64,000 bases of DNA from Drosophila pseudoobscura (GCF_009870125.1 NC_046682.1:1550001-1614000); one strand, 5' to 3'. Numbered from the stretch's first letter, positions 49,301 through 62,227 are shown. The notes: generated from the sequence alone by a model not told the origin. Program-made: numbers and translations.

Positions 49301-52300
49301 TAATATTATTCCATTTCGGATTGGTATTGCTCTACCTTACGTTAATTTTAAACACATATGTATGTAATATTTAATATCTAATTTTAACGAACATCTTTTC
49401 TTAAAATATTATTTTTATAATCCCTCTTTCAGGCGCGAGGCAATCAACAGTGATTCAATAGCTCAGTTGACCAAATCCATCCACACGTACATACATACAT
49501 ATTTATTAATTTATGTATGCATATATCAGCATATATTCATATGAATGTATGTATGATAGGTTTGATTTTGGCGTTTGGGGGAACGATCAGAGAGAAATTA
49601 TGCTATGGGTGAAACTACGCAGAACCCACGCAAGAATTCAAAATTTAAAATGACCTAAATCACTCTTATCGTCGGAGGAGACAATGAACATTTTACAGCA
49701 ATATTTATGAATTTTACGACATTTATGGATGAGTTGAGCATTTCGACGTTGTCGTGCGGATAAAATATGAACTGGCCGATCAATTTATATGAGAGATGTT
49801 CCGCGTTCTCGGCCGCACACTATATGCTACACTCGCACTCACAGCCACCACCCACACTCACACCATGAATGGGCTCGTGGATGGGATGGGATGGCGATGA
49901 GAATGGGGGAAGGAATGGCTCTACGGAACAAAATGCACAGATTGTACGTATATAAATACACATGTATTTATACAGAATATGAAACATTTCAACAGCATAT
50001 TGTTCATATTTTATGTGTTCTCTTCTAAATGTACATAGAAGTATACATATGTACATACTCGATTATGTTCATATGTATATTTTATTTTTCACCGTATAGA
50101 CAATACGATTCGTCGACTCCCTTATGGAATTAATTTATCGAAAATAGTATATTCTATTCTACCCCTCCAATGGTCATTCTCATAACGCATGCGATCATAT
50201 ATGCATATAATGTAAATATACATATGTGTAAGTATATATGTATACTATATGTTATAAATAATTGACATTTGCAATTGATTAGGAAAGCGAAACGACGACT
50301 CGATCAAGTAAAATTTGTACATACTAGGTATATGTACATATGTACATACATATTTCCCTGCTTAATGTGGCGCAACCGATGAAGAAAGTTTGCAATGGAT
50401 GAAACACATCCTATGTATCGTATGAATTTCTGTTTTCATTCATAAATTTTTATTTTAAAAATAGAACTCTCTGTCTTTTGCTACTTTTTATTCCGCCTCC
50501 TTCTGCAAATGCATACATACTCGTATATCTCCTCTCCTTCCATTTCGTATTTGTACGTCAGGCTGGTGCAACGTTGAGCGTTGAGGCTGTCATGCTATGA
50601 TGATGCAGTGGCTTTGCAAGGTTAGCGCGTTTTGATTAATATAAGAATATTTGCAGGCAAATTTTCAAATGCATTTCCGGTGTGATTTGCAATGCACATG
50701 GAGTGCAAGTAGAGACAGCCCGTATGATGGCACATTTTCGTATTTATTTACATATATGTGCTAAGTATGTATTTACATACATAAATACGTACATACGTAA
50801 ATATATACGTAAATACTTTAGATGTTTGTAAATTTCACTTTGGGATTTTAATTAACTTGAGTTGCCACGACTAGATCGACATCAACACAGATCGAAGATG
50901 CTTCGTGTGGGCAAATTTAACAGTGGTATGTATGTCCACTGCGGGTGCTTTTGATATTAATTAATGTTATCTCTATGTGCATGTATTCGTGTATGTACGT
51001 GAGAGTATCAGAGATATTGGGGTGTTCATGATACTCACTGGAGGGCATATAATATTTATGTACATACATACATATGTATGTGTGTACATCTTCAAGTCCG
51101 TCTAAGAAAAGAGAAGCAAGAGGCGCGCCGCTACAGTAGAAAATCAAATTTCTATATGTATTAGAATTAGACCTACTGAAATTATATTATTATTTTTATA
51201 CCGAACCGATCCGAAAACTATTTTTCACCAGATAATATCTAAGTACATGTGTATGTATTTATGTACATATGACCAAATCGGACTTCCATTTCTTTACAAA
51301 GCCTGAATGGACTGGACTCGTCTCTTAATTCGAATTAATTTGGGATTTTGAGACTCGAACGAGCGTATGTACTGTACTTTTACCCTTTTACTTTACGAGT
51401 ACGGGGTATACAAAGAAGCAACTCCTTGTGAGAAATGTCTTGCTAAGGGAGGGGGCTAAGGGGCTGAGCACATGTGTGATAATGTGCTTTTAATGGGAAC
51501 CTTTTGAACTGTGTACTTAACAGAGAGATAGTATCTCTCATTGGAATTATGTATTGCGGCGGCGATGTGATTGTCAGTTCAGCAAGCAACTAAATAACTA
51601 CCCCTGAAAACGAAACTGGAAAATGCAGATTTTTTGGGCAATGACAATGGTAATCATCAGTGTTCGGTTCGTCATCATCGTCAATCATCCCCTTTTCCTT
51701 AGCAAAATATTTGGCAGATAAACATCACATTAGCGTGATTCCAAGCCGATTAGCCAAGCCCAAGACCAAGCTGAGCCTAAGCCCAGCTGAAGTTGCGCGA
51801 TCATTGTCACGTTACAGATTTGCTGCCTCACGCTTACGCTACAGTTATCAAGTGATTTGGTCTTTTATCGCTGCGCTTCACATTCATAGAGTACGAGAAT
51901 GTATGTATAATATATGTATGTACATATCTTTCAGAGTAGGGGTAAGATGGTACTAATTTGAACGATACAGAAAAAAAGGATAACAAGAGCATAACACGGA
52001 ATATCTGTTTTGTTTTTTGATGATAAACCGAGTGTTAACACTTGTGTATGTACATATGTATACGCAGAAACAACTAAAAAGAAGCACTCTTTTTTTTCTA
52101 TTATGTGTACTCGTAAGTATGCACAATAGCATAACTTTAGTGGATGGATACATAAATATATATGTATTTACATATATACATATGTATGTACATATGTATA
52201 TATGTCCTGACAGCTAACAAGCCAAGCCCCATAAGTTTTGAAGAAAAGCTGCTATGAGAATGGGAGGTTCCTCAGGTATGGTGGTATCGTGGCTATGTGC

Positions 52301-55300
52301 TATTGCTATTTCTATGGCCCCGGCAATGGCTATGTGGCCGGCCGGCCATTACATAAACGCGAATGGGGGGGGGGGGGGGGGGGGGGAGAAGGTAGAGGCC
52401 GCAGAATAAAGGAAAGCTTATTGTTCCGGGCTTGAATGGAAAGCACAGTACAAAAGCGATTCAAAAGAAAATTTAACATAGCACAGAAAATCGCAAAGGA
52501 TATACAAAAAGTAAAATGAATGTACACAGAAAGGTCCTCTCCTTCACAATGAAACAAGCTGTGAATAAAGGAAGTAAGAAAGAATAATACAAATTTGTAT
52601 GCAACAGCCGGGGAAATTCAAAAAATGAAAGGAATGGAAAGCTAAAGAAAGAAATGGTTTCGCTTGCACACTAAAAATATACTCGTAAGTAAATATATAC
52701 ATATATATATATATATATATATGTACATACACACATACGCCTATGGTAAGTTTTAGATGCAAACTAGGCACTCAGGTTAAAATTATCTAACTGAAAGTTT
52801 GCCAAACTCTTCTTTTTGCCAAAATACAGGATATGGGGAATCGAATCGGAGTACTGAATCGTCAGAACAATCAGTCGTGGCGAAGGATGTATGTAATGTT
52901 TTGGCCCCTTTTGAAACATTTCTTGCTAGAATCGAGTCTGTATACGTGACTACTTACCTAAATTTGTATGAGTATATGCAAATTTGCAATTGTTACCTGC
53001 AAGGAAGTGGAGATACGTGATTCACTCTTTGCCCGCTGGGGCTGAGTGCCACATAAAAAGACCTTAAATTTCATCTGCATATTGACGCTACAAAAGCTTT
53101 GACAATTCCTGCGCAACGAAACAAATACATTTATAATAGCAATCTTTTTTAAAAATAGTGGTAGGGTCTTTTTTAGTCCTAAAAAACCTATTAGAGAATT
53201 ATGCGATAAATAAATGTAATCGTGTGACTTTTTCATAAATGTACATAGTTTAGTTTCTGCTTTTTACTAGAGGCAGTCCGATGAGTCCACCAATAGGGTT
53301 AGACGGGTTCAGTTTCAATACATTCATAACTAAGATTTTGATTGACAAAAGTATATAATCGCGCTGTTACTTGCCTGTGTAAGCAAGCGACTTCTAATCA
53401 GTTGAAGTTGTCGTATCATTTCGGAGACCGTGTGATCCTTTTCATATGTACGGTCCTCCCGGATACAGCCAGACAGCACTGGTTGTTCTCTGAAACGATC
53501 GAATATAAGGTTTAGGTACTCATTAGAAAAGATATTTAAGCCACGTTTAGCCCAATTTTTATATAACAATTTAATCGTTCATCTCTATCCAACTATCACC
53601 ACAAGTGTAAAGGAATCAATGTCGCCGAAACTAAGACATAAATTATTCATCAACTACAGATTTTCACTTATATGGATAAAATGAGAATTATAAACATGAA
53701 TAACACATCGACTGACGTCAATGTTCCCGAATTGTTTGGAAATAGTATGAGAGGCATCAACAACAAGAAAGAAAGATTAGTATGGTATGGCCCTAAAATG
53801 CACATGTAACTAAAACACAAAAGATTTATCTTCCACAATTATTCCTTTGGCAGCTACTAGTATACATACATACATATGTATGCATTTTTTATGACACGTA
53901 AAAAATGGCGGCTCAAGAAACTATTGGGGTCTCCGTTGAAAAATGTTTGTCAAAATCAATACCAGCCGGATGTACAAAATCTACGACTACATTATTAATG
54001 CGGTAGGCAATCCTACAGAGATATCTAACCAGTTCGGTTCATCTTGTTATCTATCCAAGTGGCATAGCTTTGAGTGAGTGCAATTTGGGATAAACACAAA
54101 CATACATATGTTCTAGTACGTACCGTACCGCTCATATAATTTCGTCGGATTGTCAGTGCGGATATTGATCCTGCGGTCAGGCTCACAATTTGCTGCTGTA
54201 ACTTTATTCTCTATTTCCGTTCATGGTATTCAATTATTAAGCAACAATTCAAGTGAGTAAGCTTATATGGAATGGCGGCGATGGAATGGCCGTTCAGAGC
54301 GGACGTGCCGGCGGGTCGTTCGATTAAGCTACAGTTTGCCATCCTTGCCCTAAAATTATTTGCTAGTTTTGGTGTGCATTTTTAATGGAAAATTTGCCAA
54401 TTTCCCAAAAAGGAAGCTATTGAAATCTGGCATTCATTGAAGGCTAATTTTGCACTTTGAGGCTTACCGGATGACAGGAAAGGAAAGTGTCGGCCTCTTT
54501 TTCATGCCAAATTTATGAATAAATATTTCAACTTCTTAATTTTTGTTTTTTTGTATTATTTTCTCTCTAAAGGTGTCCTATTCTAAAGAGCAGCTTGGGG
54601 CGGTTCGGACCTACCTTTGTGAAAAACCTAGCTTAGGTATAGCAGAGTATTCTAAAGAAGGATCTCTTCCATAAATTGAAAAATATGAGGTTGTTGCTGA
54701 GGACGAGGACGTAGGCGGACATCTCTCTTCTGAAATAGCTTCTCGGCTCGGTGAAATTTTATTGAACTTTTCCATCTCCATAGCTTCTTTTTGTTGGGCA
54801 GGAATCAACAGCTCGGACGCAGGACTAATATCAACATTATGTTCTTGCTTAATCACTTTTCTATGCTGTGGTGCCACGACGTCATCGCCTTTTCGCATCG
54901 GATTTTCAAGCAGCTGGATGGAGCCGGTGCCCGTAACTCCACCTTCAACTCTATCTCTTAGCTGAGAATCAACATCAACACTGTCGGAGCCGTTCGAAAG
55001 GTTAACCTGCTCTTTGCGGCATATAATAATTTTTGTATCGTCAGTTCCATTCCTCGGACGAGCTTTCTTCGCCTTCTTAGTGTATCTTGCGCATGAATCC
55101 GACTTTTTTGCTAATATGTATCGAGTTGACTGTAAAATATCTTATTATTCATTGCAGTTAGGCCCACGGCGTTAGGAACTTACGTGAGTACTCCTTCTAT
55201 TAACATCTGACTCGTTCGAACTGTCCGTTGTACTGGAACTCTTTGAATCGGTATCCTGGTCAGTATTTTCGTAATCACTTGTTGACACCATACTCGAGCA

Positions 55301-55555
55301 CATTTCCATTTCCGTATCCGTATCCCTATTCACTGTGTTCGCATTCGCCCCATTGCCTCTTCTTATGGTAACGGTTGATACTGATCCTTCGTTTCCATTG
55401 CTGTTGAGTAGCTGCTGCTGCATTTTACCAATAGTCGATGGGCTGTTTTTTGTGATACCACACTGCCCTTCAGTCTGTAGATATTCCAATCCTTTAACAC
55501 TTCTCTTGGACTTGGCATCAAATTTGTTTGGGTGCGATTTTCGCTTTCCTGACAT
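31338..55555 (-). CDS. Sox102F: SoxD-family HMG-box transcription factor Sox102F
   Basis: Nuclear HMG-box factor related to vertebrate SOX5/6/13. Five coding exons join with consistent phases: 55184-55555 (ATG at 55555, just after TTTCAG|C), 54615-55129, 53375-53489, 32655-33572 and 31338-32234. This gives 2817 nt, about 938 aa. Exons 1-2 are Ser-rich, acidic and Lys-rich. Exon 3 holds a short helix ([19 protein letters not shown]), continued in exon 4 by a Gln/Leu-rich coiled-coil/Q-box (about residues 345-385). Exon 4 also has PLNLTKPKG, like the CtBP-binding PLNLS of SoxD proteins, and an Ala-rich tract. The HMG box is at about residues 730-806 ([18 protein letters not shown], then ...[20 protein letters not shown]), followed by the SoxD-specific [17 protein letters not shown]. 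Exon 3 ends in a GC donor (CAG|GCAAGT). The intron between exons 3 and 4 spans about 19.8 kb. Untranslated 5' exons lie further right and were not located. Confidence 0.93.
34990..35060. repeat. CT-rich (GAGA) and TATACATA microsatellite
   Basis: TTTCTCTCTCTATCTCTCTC repeats followed by TATATACATACATACATATA. CT repeats are potential GAGA-factor sites; here in the Sox102F intron. Confidence 0.7.
36600..37155 (+). mobile_element. DINE-1 element, internally deleted
   Basis: Begins TCCGATACTCACAATGAGTA and ends CGTTCCCCCTCG, with the core (TTGATCAGTATCAATAGCCG) and GTCY tract near 36685-36780. Only about 555 bp long, as the central near-repeats are reduced. Confidence 0.85.
42161..43110 (-). mobile_element. 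DINE-1 element, 5'-truncated at the core
   Basis: Minus-strand copy from the 3' end (ACGAGGGGGAACGTTGTGAG) to the start of the core (CTCAATCGACTCGGCTATTG), where it stops abruptly at about 43110. The outer 5' end, about 140 bp, is missing. Confidence 0.87.
43263..44358 (-). mobile_element. DINE-1 element, full length
   Basis: Minus-strand copy complete at both ends (ACGAGGGGGAACG to GAGTATCGGGTATAA). Head-to-tail with the copy at 42.2 kb, with about 150 bp between. Its 3' half carries the GTGACGTAACGCGCTGCG variant shared with the 16.3-kb copy. Confidence 0.9.
45220..45254. repeat. 35-bp dispersed repeat, copy 1
   Basis: TTGAAAACATGATTTGTACA and the following 15 bases are identical to 46594-46628 in the same orientation, about 1.37 kb apart. 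Confidence 0.8.
46594..46628. repeat. 35-bp dispersed repeat, copy 2
   Basis: Identical to 45220-45254. After the match the sequences diverge (TATATG versus ATTATTATT). Confidence 0.8.
48113..48493 (+). mobile_element. DINE-1 element, short deleted copy
   Basis: 5' end TATACCCGATACTCAAAATG and 3' end GTCGCCGCAGCAACTCACAT both present within 380 bp. The central near-repeats are absent, joining TATTTCAAAACTTC to the 3' portion. Confidence 0.87.
52365..52386 (+). repeat. Homopolymer run of 22 G
   Basis: Uninterrupted G22 within the Sox102F intron. Potential G-quadruplex on the plus strand, or a length artefact of sequencing. Confidence 0.85.
52690..52725. repeat. TA microsatellite
   Basis: ATACATATATATATATATAT tract in the Sox102F intron. 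Confidence 0.8.
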
Positions 55556-57395
55556 GCTGAAACAATTCAAAAAGTAGCCTTTTAGTATCATATAAATTAG
55601 TCGACGTATATCTATCCATCTTATGTACTAGTTTTATAACATACATATGTTTATCTTTACTAATACTAATAGCATGTACATACATACATAGGATTGCATA
55701 CGATTACCTGTGTTCAATAAACAACGCAAGAGGCTGATAATCATATCTAAAACTAAACTAAAAACTACTGACCGGCAAAGAGGAACAGTTGGGACAGTTC
55801 TGGTCTAAGTGTAAATGGACTGCGAGCTCGAAGTCAAGCACCACTTTCAGCCCATTTTCCCCTTTACGTATCGTATTGGTCCATACATAAGAAGAAATGA
55901 TTGTTTTCCCGATTCGCTTTGAACTGAAATTTTATTTATAATGATGACTTCCGCTCTACTGCGACTCCAATACAGACGAGGATGTACTGTGCTCCGCTCC
56001 CCTTGCTTTTCGGCAACTGCAACTCGTACGAGTACAGATATATCATGGATGTATGCACGTGTGCACATACATACATATGTACACATACCGTCGCAGGGAA
56101 ATACAAATATTGACTTGCACACTTACAAATAGCTTCCGCAAATTCACTTCAATGGATTTCTCTCCTTTTTGTCGGGCTTTCGGTTTAGCTGTATTGTGGG
56201 TTGTGGTCGTTGTTGTTGTATTTAAATATCAATATTTATATATGAATACATGTATACATATACCCGAACAACACATTATATAAAGCGTATGTATTATAAG
56301 CATCTGTGAGTTTGTACAAATGTTTAAGTACATTCGTATTTCCGAAAATACACACTGGTGTGGTGTGGACGGAAGGGGGGTTGAATGCGTGAGTAGTGGT
56401 GACAGAAAACCGAAAATACGAAATAAATAAATAAATAAATTAGTTACAGTGAGTGCCTAAACATACAAACATATAAATGAGCGAAACAATAATAGCCATG
56501 TCCAAATAAAAGCGTCTTTCCCGCCCCCCACCTTTGCGACTCTCTGGCTGCCGGATGTGAGAAAATATAGAGTGCGACTGCTTGGAGTATTGTCAATGTA
56601 AGAATTGGAGTCGCAAAGTCATGAGGAAATTCCCGTACCAGCCAACCAACAGACACTGAGAAAAATGGCTAATCGCAATATCATTGGTACATATATATGT
56701 AATGGACTCCGCACTAATCGGTGATCTATCATTATTATTTTCGTACTCGTAAGATTCAGAGTTAAATCAGCGTTTTCAATAATCAAATACACCACTTATT
56801 TATATTTCAGTGTAGCTTAACATACATACCTTAGAATCTAACTTTTACCAATAGATTTTCTTTGTTTTCAGTGTGCTTCTGTCATATAAAATTGCGTAGA
56901 TCCACAGTCACATAGATATTGTTTGTTTGTTGTTTTCAAATGATTTCCGAATTGATCCCATTCCTCTGGTCCATTTATCATCCGATCCGATGCTCAATTT
57001 TTCATACCTTAGCTTTCCGATAAGTATGTAGAATATTCAGGGGGCGCGCGACAACGGCGGGCGCTTGTAGCTTAATGGTATCGTATCCCTCTGGATGGCA
57101 ATTGAGTCTGATTCCACTAAGTAGGCACGTGGTTGATTGGTTGGTGTGTGTGAGCGTGTGTTTCAAGGTGCATACAATAAATATTATTCTTTCCTTTTTT
57201 AAGCACCGCAAAACATCATCTGCAAACAGGACACCGTGTGTGTGGTGTAAAAAGAAATAAAAAGAAAAGCGCCTGGCGCAATAATGAATTTTCAATTGGG
57301 GTCCTAAGTCCTAACCACTCCAAAGGACATGCGGCTACTGCTCAATTCTATTGACTGCGGCCAGCATTGTTTACGAGCCTTCGGCAGTAGCCTTA
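55556..57395 (-). other. Upstream of the Sox102F coding start
   Basis: Intron beginning directly upstream of exon 1 (TTTCAG acceptor at 55557-55562 on the minus strand). An untranslated 5' exon and promoter are expected in or beyond this stretch. CATA tracts near 55640-55690 and 56065-56080. No coding gene was seen. Confidence 0.4.
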
Positions 57396-57680
57396 ATGCG
57401 GCGGCCAACGCACGTGCTGGCATTAAAAATGAATTTGGTTGAACCCGAAAGGACCAACATGACCACCACCAACACTATGGTGGTGGAATCCAACGAGGGT
57501 TTGTTAAAAAAGGCTGCTTTCCACTTTACAAATTGGAAGAAAAAGAATGGATGGATGATAAGTCGTTCCCGATCGCCTGCTCAGTGCTGATGAGAAGTAC
57601 CGATCGAATTACCATCAATTTCATATCAGAACGCAAATTCGAATCTAAACAACATTGCGTTTAGTATTTTTTAAAGAGCA
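57396..57680 (+). pseudogene. Coding-like duplicated segment, left copy
   Basis: Plus-strand segment encoding ACPTHVLAL-like sequence and MNLVEPERTN ... MVVESNEGLLKK, then frame-shifted relative to the copy at 62578. It contains an extra 15 nt (around ACATGACCACC) and a GG insertion, so it is broken. No family is recognised. Confidence 0.5.
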
Positions 57681-58201
57681 ATATGGGCTTCTTCGCGAAA
57701 AGGTCAACCAAGAGTCGCAAAAAAAAGTACCGAAGAAGTATTGAAATTTTATGTTTTTGAGTTAAAATAGTGAATATAAGTTCATTGTAACAAATAATTG
57801 TAAGCGAAGTTGAGTTTGTATGTATAATTAACTGGGCCTATAGGCCTATAGGCCTATTTCGTTAAAATATTTTTTACATTTAGAGTTCTCTTACCGTAGA
57901 GCTTCTCTGCTTTAATTGTACTTAGATAAGTGAAGTTATGGTAAAAATTACAAAGAGAGACAACAGAGCACGAATTAACCATATTTGGTCTAATCTTTAA
58001 TCTGATCTTCTTTTGTAGCGTGAGTGACCGATAAACAGCATAAGTTGTCAAAACTTTTGCATTTATTGATAATAGCGGACGAAAATATGTACATAGTTTA
58101 CGTGAGATTAGTTCAACAATCTGTAAAAAAAAATTAAATAAAATTTGTTCCAATAAACTTTTTTTTTTATTCATTGTGAAAGTTTGTCGTCTGACCATAA
58201 A

Positions 58202-59201
58202 GCGACCCCATAAAGTATATATATCAGCATCAATAGCCGAGTCGATTGAGCCCTGACTGTCTGTCCGTCCGTCGGTCTGTCCGTCCCCTTCAGCGCCTAG
58301 TGCTCAAAGACTATAAGAGCTAGAGCAACGATGTTTTGGATCCAGATTTCTGTGATATTTCACTGCTACAAAAATATTTCAAAACTTCGCCCCGCCCACT
58401 TCCGCCCCCACAAAGGACGAAAATCTGTGGCATCCACAATTTTAAAAATATGAGAAAACCAAAAACGCAGAATCGTAGAGAATGACCATATCTTCTAGAC
58501 TGCAGAATCTGAATTGGATAGTATTATTAGTTTAGCCAGCATCAAGAAAACAATTTCATTTTTTCTCGCCCTGTCCCTCTCTAAGACACAGGTAGCATAG
58601 GCGGCTTTGTTTAGAGTAAAACATTAGCGCCTAGATCTCAGAGACTACAAAAGCTAGAGCAACCAAATTTGGTATCCACACTCCTAAGATATCGGACCGA
58701 GACGAATTTGTTTCAAAATTTAGCCACACCCCCTTCCGACCCCGCAAAGGACGAAAATCTGGGGATATTCACAAATCTCAGAGACTATTCACGCTAGAGT
58801 AACCAAATTTGGTATCCGCACTCCTGTTAGATCTCACTACAAAACGTATATCTCAAAATTTCGCCATACCCCCTTCCGCCCCCCCAAAGGACAAAAATCT
58901 GTGGCATCCACAACTTTGAAGATACGAGAAAACTAAAAACGCAGAATCATAGATAATGATCATATCTATCAGGTTTCTGAATCTGGATCAGATCAGATCA
59001 AATAGATAGCCAAAGGGAACAAATCAATTTGCACTGGCTACGCAGCGCCCGACGTCACGCTCAGACTGATTTTCTGTCTCTCTCGCACGCACTCTTCGTC
59101 GTGTCGCTTAATATTAGCGGCGTCTGCCGGAGGAGAGCCATACTGACTTAGTATCGGGTATAACCGTAGAGTAGAGCAACTCACAACGTTCCCCTCGTTT
59201 T
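58202..59201 (+). mobile_element. DINE-1 element, 5'-truncated
   Basis: Starts at GCGACCCCATAAAGTATATA, missing the outer 5' end, and runs to the 3' end ACAACGTTCCCCTCG. Core, GTCY tract and near-repeats are present. The 3' hairpin is shortened (GTAGAGTAGAGCAACTC). Confidence 0.87.
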
Positions 59202-59239
59202 GTTTCAATACGTTAAGTTTTGTTTAACATATTAATAAA

Positions 59240-59575
59240 CTACTAATACAATAACATAAAAATGCTATTAATAATTGCATAAAAACTTTTTTAGTATAAA
59301 CTGTTTCGGAAGAAACCACTCTTCCTCATCAGCGACCTTTTATTTTCCAAATATGGGAAATGTGGTAGATCGTACAGTGTTTTAAATTTGTTCAGTCTTT
59401 ACATATTATGGTTTGCTATACATTTCTCCAGTCTTTACATATTCTGGTTTGCTATACATTTTCCAGTCTTTACATATTCTGGTTAGTTATCAATTTTCCA
59501 GTCTTTACATATTCTGGTTAGTTATAAATTTTCCAGTCTTTACATATTCTGGTTTGCTATAAATTTTCCAGTCAA
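59240..59575 (+). repeat. Left terminal inverted repeat with five ~36-bp tandem units
   Basis: Outer part 59240-59395, then five tandem units from about 59393 to 59573, each holding TCTTTACATATT and GGTT(A/T)G(C/T)TAT. Confidence 0.8.
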
Positions 59576-59639
59576 GTAGGGATCTGGCTCTCTATATTTA
59601 GTAGGTGCATGTAAGCACCGAAAAATTTTGTAATGAATT

Positions 59640-60002
59640 GTACAGCTTGCTCAGCGTCACTGCCTGTCCCCATAATCATGTTTGTTGCACTCCTCACATG
59701 AACCTTCAATAATCAGCCGAATATTTCCAGCTCATCATTGTTGCACAAGCCGATATATTTTCCAAACACGCTTTGAAGTTCTTTCACTTCTGTTGCAGTT
59801 GTGCCCTTGCGCTTGCCTACTCTGGAGTTGGCTTCATCGATTGCCTGCTTCCAGGTATTCCCTGTAAAGAATTATATACCTCGTCAATTTTAAAGAGGAT
59901 CTTCTTGGTGAAGCCGTATTTAGAGGACAAGTTTCTCTTTAAATGCGTATAGCAATACAGGCATTGATAACACTGCTTGGCAAAATTGATTGCCTTTTGC
60001 AA
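59640..60002 (-). pseudogene. Transposon-encoded coding fragment with a 54-nt intron
   Basis: Minus strand reads HLKRNLSSKYGFTKKILFKI, then GTATATAATTCTTTACAG (a minimal Drosophila intron), then NTWKQAIDEANSRVGKRKGT ... VKELQSVFGKYIGLCNNDEL, with later stops. It is in the TIR element and may be part of its transposase or of an associated gene. No family is recognised. Confidence 0.35.
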
Positions 60003-60728
60003 TTAATGCCATGGCAGAACGGACGTCTGCCTGTCTATCCAATAACTTAGCATGAAGTGCAAAAAAATAGCGTATTTCATCCATTATTTCACTTCTTCAT
60101 AAACTCACTTATGTTCTCACTTATGTTCACTATTGATCACGATTACGTAGAACGGTAAACTTTATCAGTATGTGTGCGACAGTGAGATCAGGTTTTTTTA
60201 CTTAAATTATGCAAAGTTAAGAAAATCAACTTCTCCGCTAGATATCGGTACTCCCCAAACATATCATTCTCCCAAAATATTTTAATTACCAATGCAAGGT
60301 ATCCTGCTATCGGCAGGAGGACATGGCAACACTGAAATACATATATGTATTCCATGCCTTATATTTTACCATTTTCAAAATTTATATATGTATGTATTTG
60401 TCCATTGACGATTTCTAAGAGCCTTGAAAATAGTGTGACTGTGGATTGTCTTACAAATTCATGATCAATTATACCTCCTAATATAAACTATATAACTTTG
60501 TCCACGTTTCTTTGAGAAAAGGTAGATCAGGGTGAATATTTGGACGAATGGAAAGAATATGATGGTGTATATAAAATCATATATATACATATATGATATA
60601 CAATAATATTTTTTATGTTACATTGCAATGGGTTAAATGTTGCGCTCACAGGGGTTGAATGGGCTAAGATCGCCATTTTATGTGTTTTACATATGCTAAT
60701 TAACAAGTGCGAATAAAAGTGAAATTAA

Positions 60729-61706
60729 ACGAGGGGGAACGTTGTGAGTTGCTGCGGAAACCGCAACTTTACATTTATACCCGATACTTAGTCAGTATGG
60801 CTCTCCTCCGGCAGACGCCGCTAATATTAAACGACACGACAAAGAGTGCGTGCAATCTGATAGATATGGTCATTATCGATGATTCTGCGTTTTTAGTTTT
60901 CTTGTATGCTCAATATTGTGGATGCCACAGATTTTCGTCCTTTGTGGGGGCGGAAGTGGGTGGGACGAAATTTTGAGATATAAGTTTTATAGTGAGATCT
61001 AAAAGGAGTGAATACCAAATTTGGTTACTCTAGCGTTATTAGTCTCTGAGATTTATGAATATCCCCAGACTTTCGTCCTTTGCGGGGTCGGAAGGGGGTG
61101 TGGCTAAATTTTGAAACAAACTCGTCTCGGTCCGATATATTAGGAAAGTGGATACCAAATTTGGTTGCTCTAGCTTTTATAGTCTCTGAGATCTAGGCGC
61201 TAATGTTTTACTCTAAGCAAAGCCGGCTATGCTAAGTGTGTGTTTGAGAGAGACAGGGCGAGAAAAAATGAACTTGTTTTCTTGATGCTGGCAATAATAA
61301 TTATTCGATCCAATTCAGATTCTGCAGTCTAGAAGATATGGTCATTCTCTACGATTCTGGTTTTTGGTTTTCTCGTATCTTTGAAATTGTGGATGCCACA
61401 GATTTTCGTCCTTTGTGGGGGCGGAAGTGGGCGGGGCGAAGGTTTGAAATATTTTTGTAGCAGTGACATATCACAGAAGTCTGGATCCGAAACATCGTTG
61501 CTCTAGCTCTTATAGTCTTTGAGCACTAGGCGCTGAAGGGGACGGACAGACGGACGGACGGACAGACAGTCAGGGCTCAATCGACTCGGCTATTGATGCT
61601 GATCAAGAATATGGGGTCGAAAACGATTCCTTCTGGACGTTACACACATCCACTTTTACCACAAATCTAATATACCCCAATACTCATTTTGAGTATCGGG
61701 TATAAA
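60729..61706 (-). mobile_element. DINE-1 element, nested in the TIR transposon
   Basis: Minus-strand copy from ACGAGGGGGAACGTTGTGAG to GAGTATCGGGTATAA, with core (CTCAATCGACTCGGCTATTG) and GTCY tract near 61545-61575. It lacks part of the 3' third (after AAAGAGTGCGTGCAATCTG). Confidence 0.9.
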
Positions 61707-61710
61707 AACG

Positions 61711-62200
61711 ATGGAAAAGTTGCGATATGGCCATGTAGACTCTGTGCCTGTGGCAGAGGCACTCCTGAAGCATGCCGAAGAAAACTATGCTTTGGAGGTA
61801 GCTAAAGGAGTCATTATCGAAAAGGCATTGCAAAGCAAATCTCGATTTGTCTCGCGTATATACAAAGCCTAACACCTCATGTGTGCTGGGGAAATGTAGA
61901 AATCGCAGACTTGCAGTAGGTATCCAGGATGCCAACAAGAAACACCCAATCGCAAATTCAATGCCAAGGCAATGTATTTATGATTTATCGGATGGCACCC
62001 GTACTTACCGGGCACCACCGGGCTTTCTCGCCCCTGAAGGCTTGGTTCCGGGACAAGCAAATCCCACGCGGAAATGCTAGTACTGTGGTAGATCGGAAAG
62101 GAAGTCGCCAAAGATGAGACTGGAGAATGAAGCAGTATGCAAAAATACTCCAAAGGAGTTTGCAAAAAATTGTGGAAGATGTTCTTCACGACATATAAAG
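61711..62200 (+). pseudogene. Coding-like remnants inside the TIR element
   Basis: Frame from 61711 reads MEKLRYGHVDSVPVAEALLK and EENYALEVAKGVIIEKALQS then stops at 61870. A second frame from 61847 reads NTSCVLGKCRNRRLAVGIQD ... GLVPGQANPTRKC, followed after a stop by CGRSERKSPKM and CGRCSSRHI, a Cys-rich ending. Unidentified and broken. Confidence 0.4.
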
Positions 62201-62227
62201 AACATTTATGGTTCATCAGATCATTTA

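Larger units (their letters stand above)
33573..53374 (-). other. Sox102F 19.8-kb intron
   Basis: Starts with a GC donor at 53373-53374 (minus) and ends with TTTCGTTACAG before exon 4. It contains DINE-1 copies at 36.6, 42.2, 43.3 and 48.1 kb, many TATG/CATA microsatellites (for example 35030-35120, 35460-35540, 50040-50350) and long stretches without repeats (34.0-36.5, 37.2-42.1, 44.4-48.1, 48.5-53.3 kb) that may hold enhancers. Open frames here, such as 34066-34317 (+) or 37803-38174 (+), show no family resemblance and are not called. Confidence 0.8.

Noticed and set aside
59393..59573. CRISPR-like array of ~36-bp units
   Set aside because: The units are directly adjacent without spacers, occur again as an inverted copy at 62.2-62.4 kb, and are part of a transposon TIR in a eukaryotic genome.
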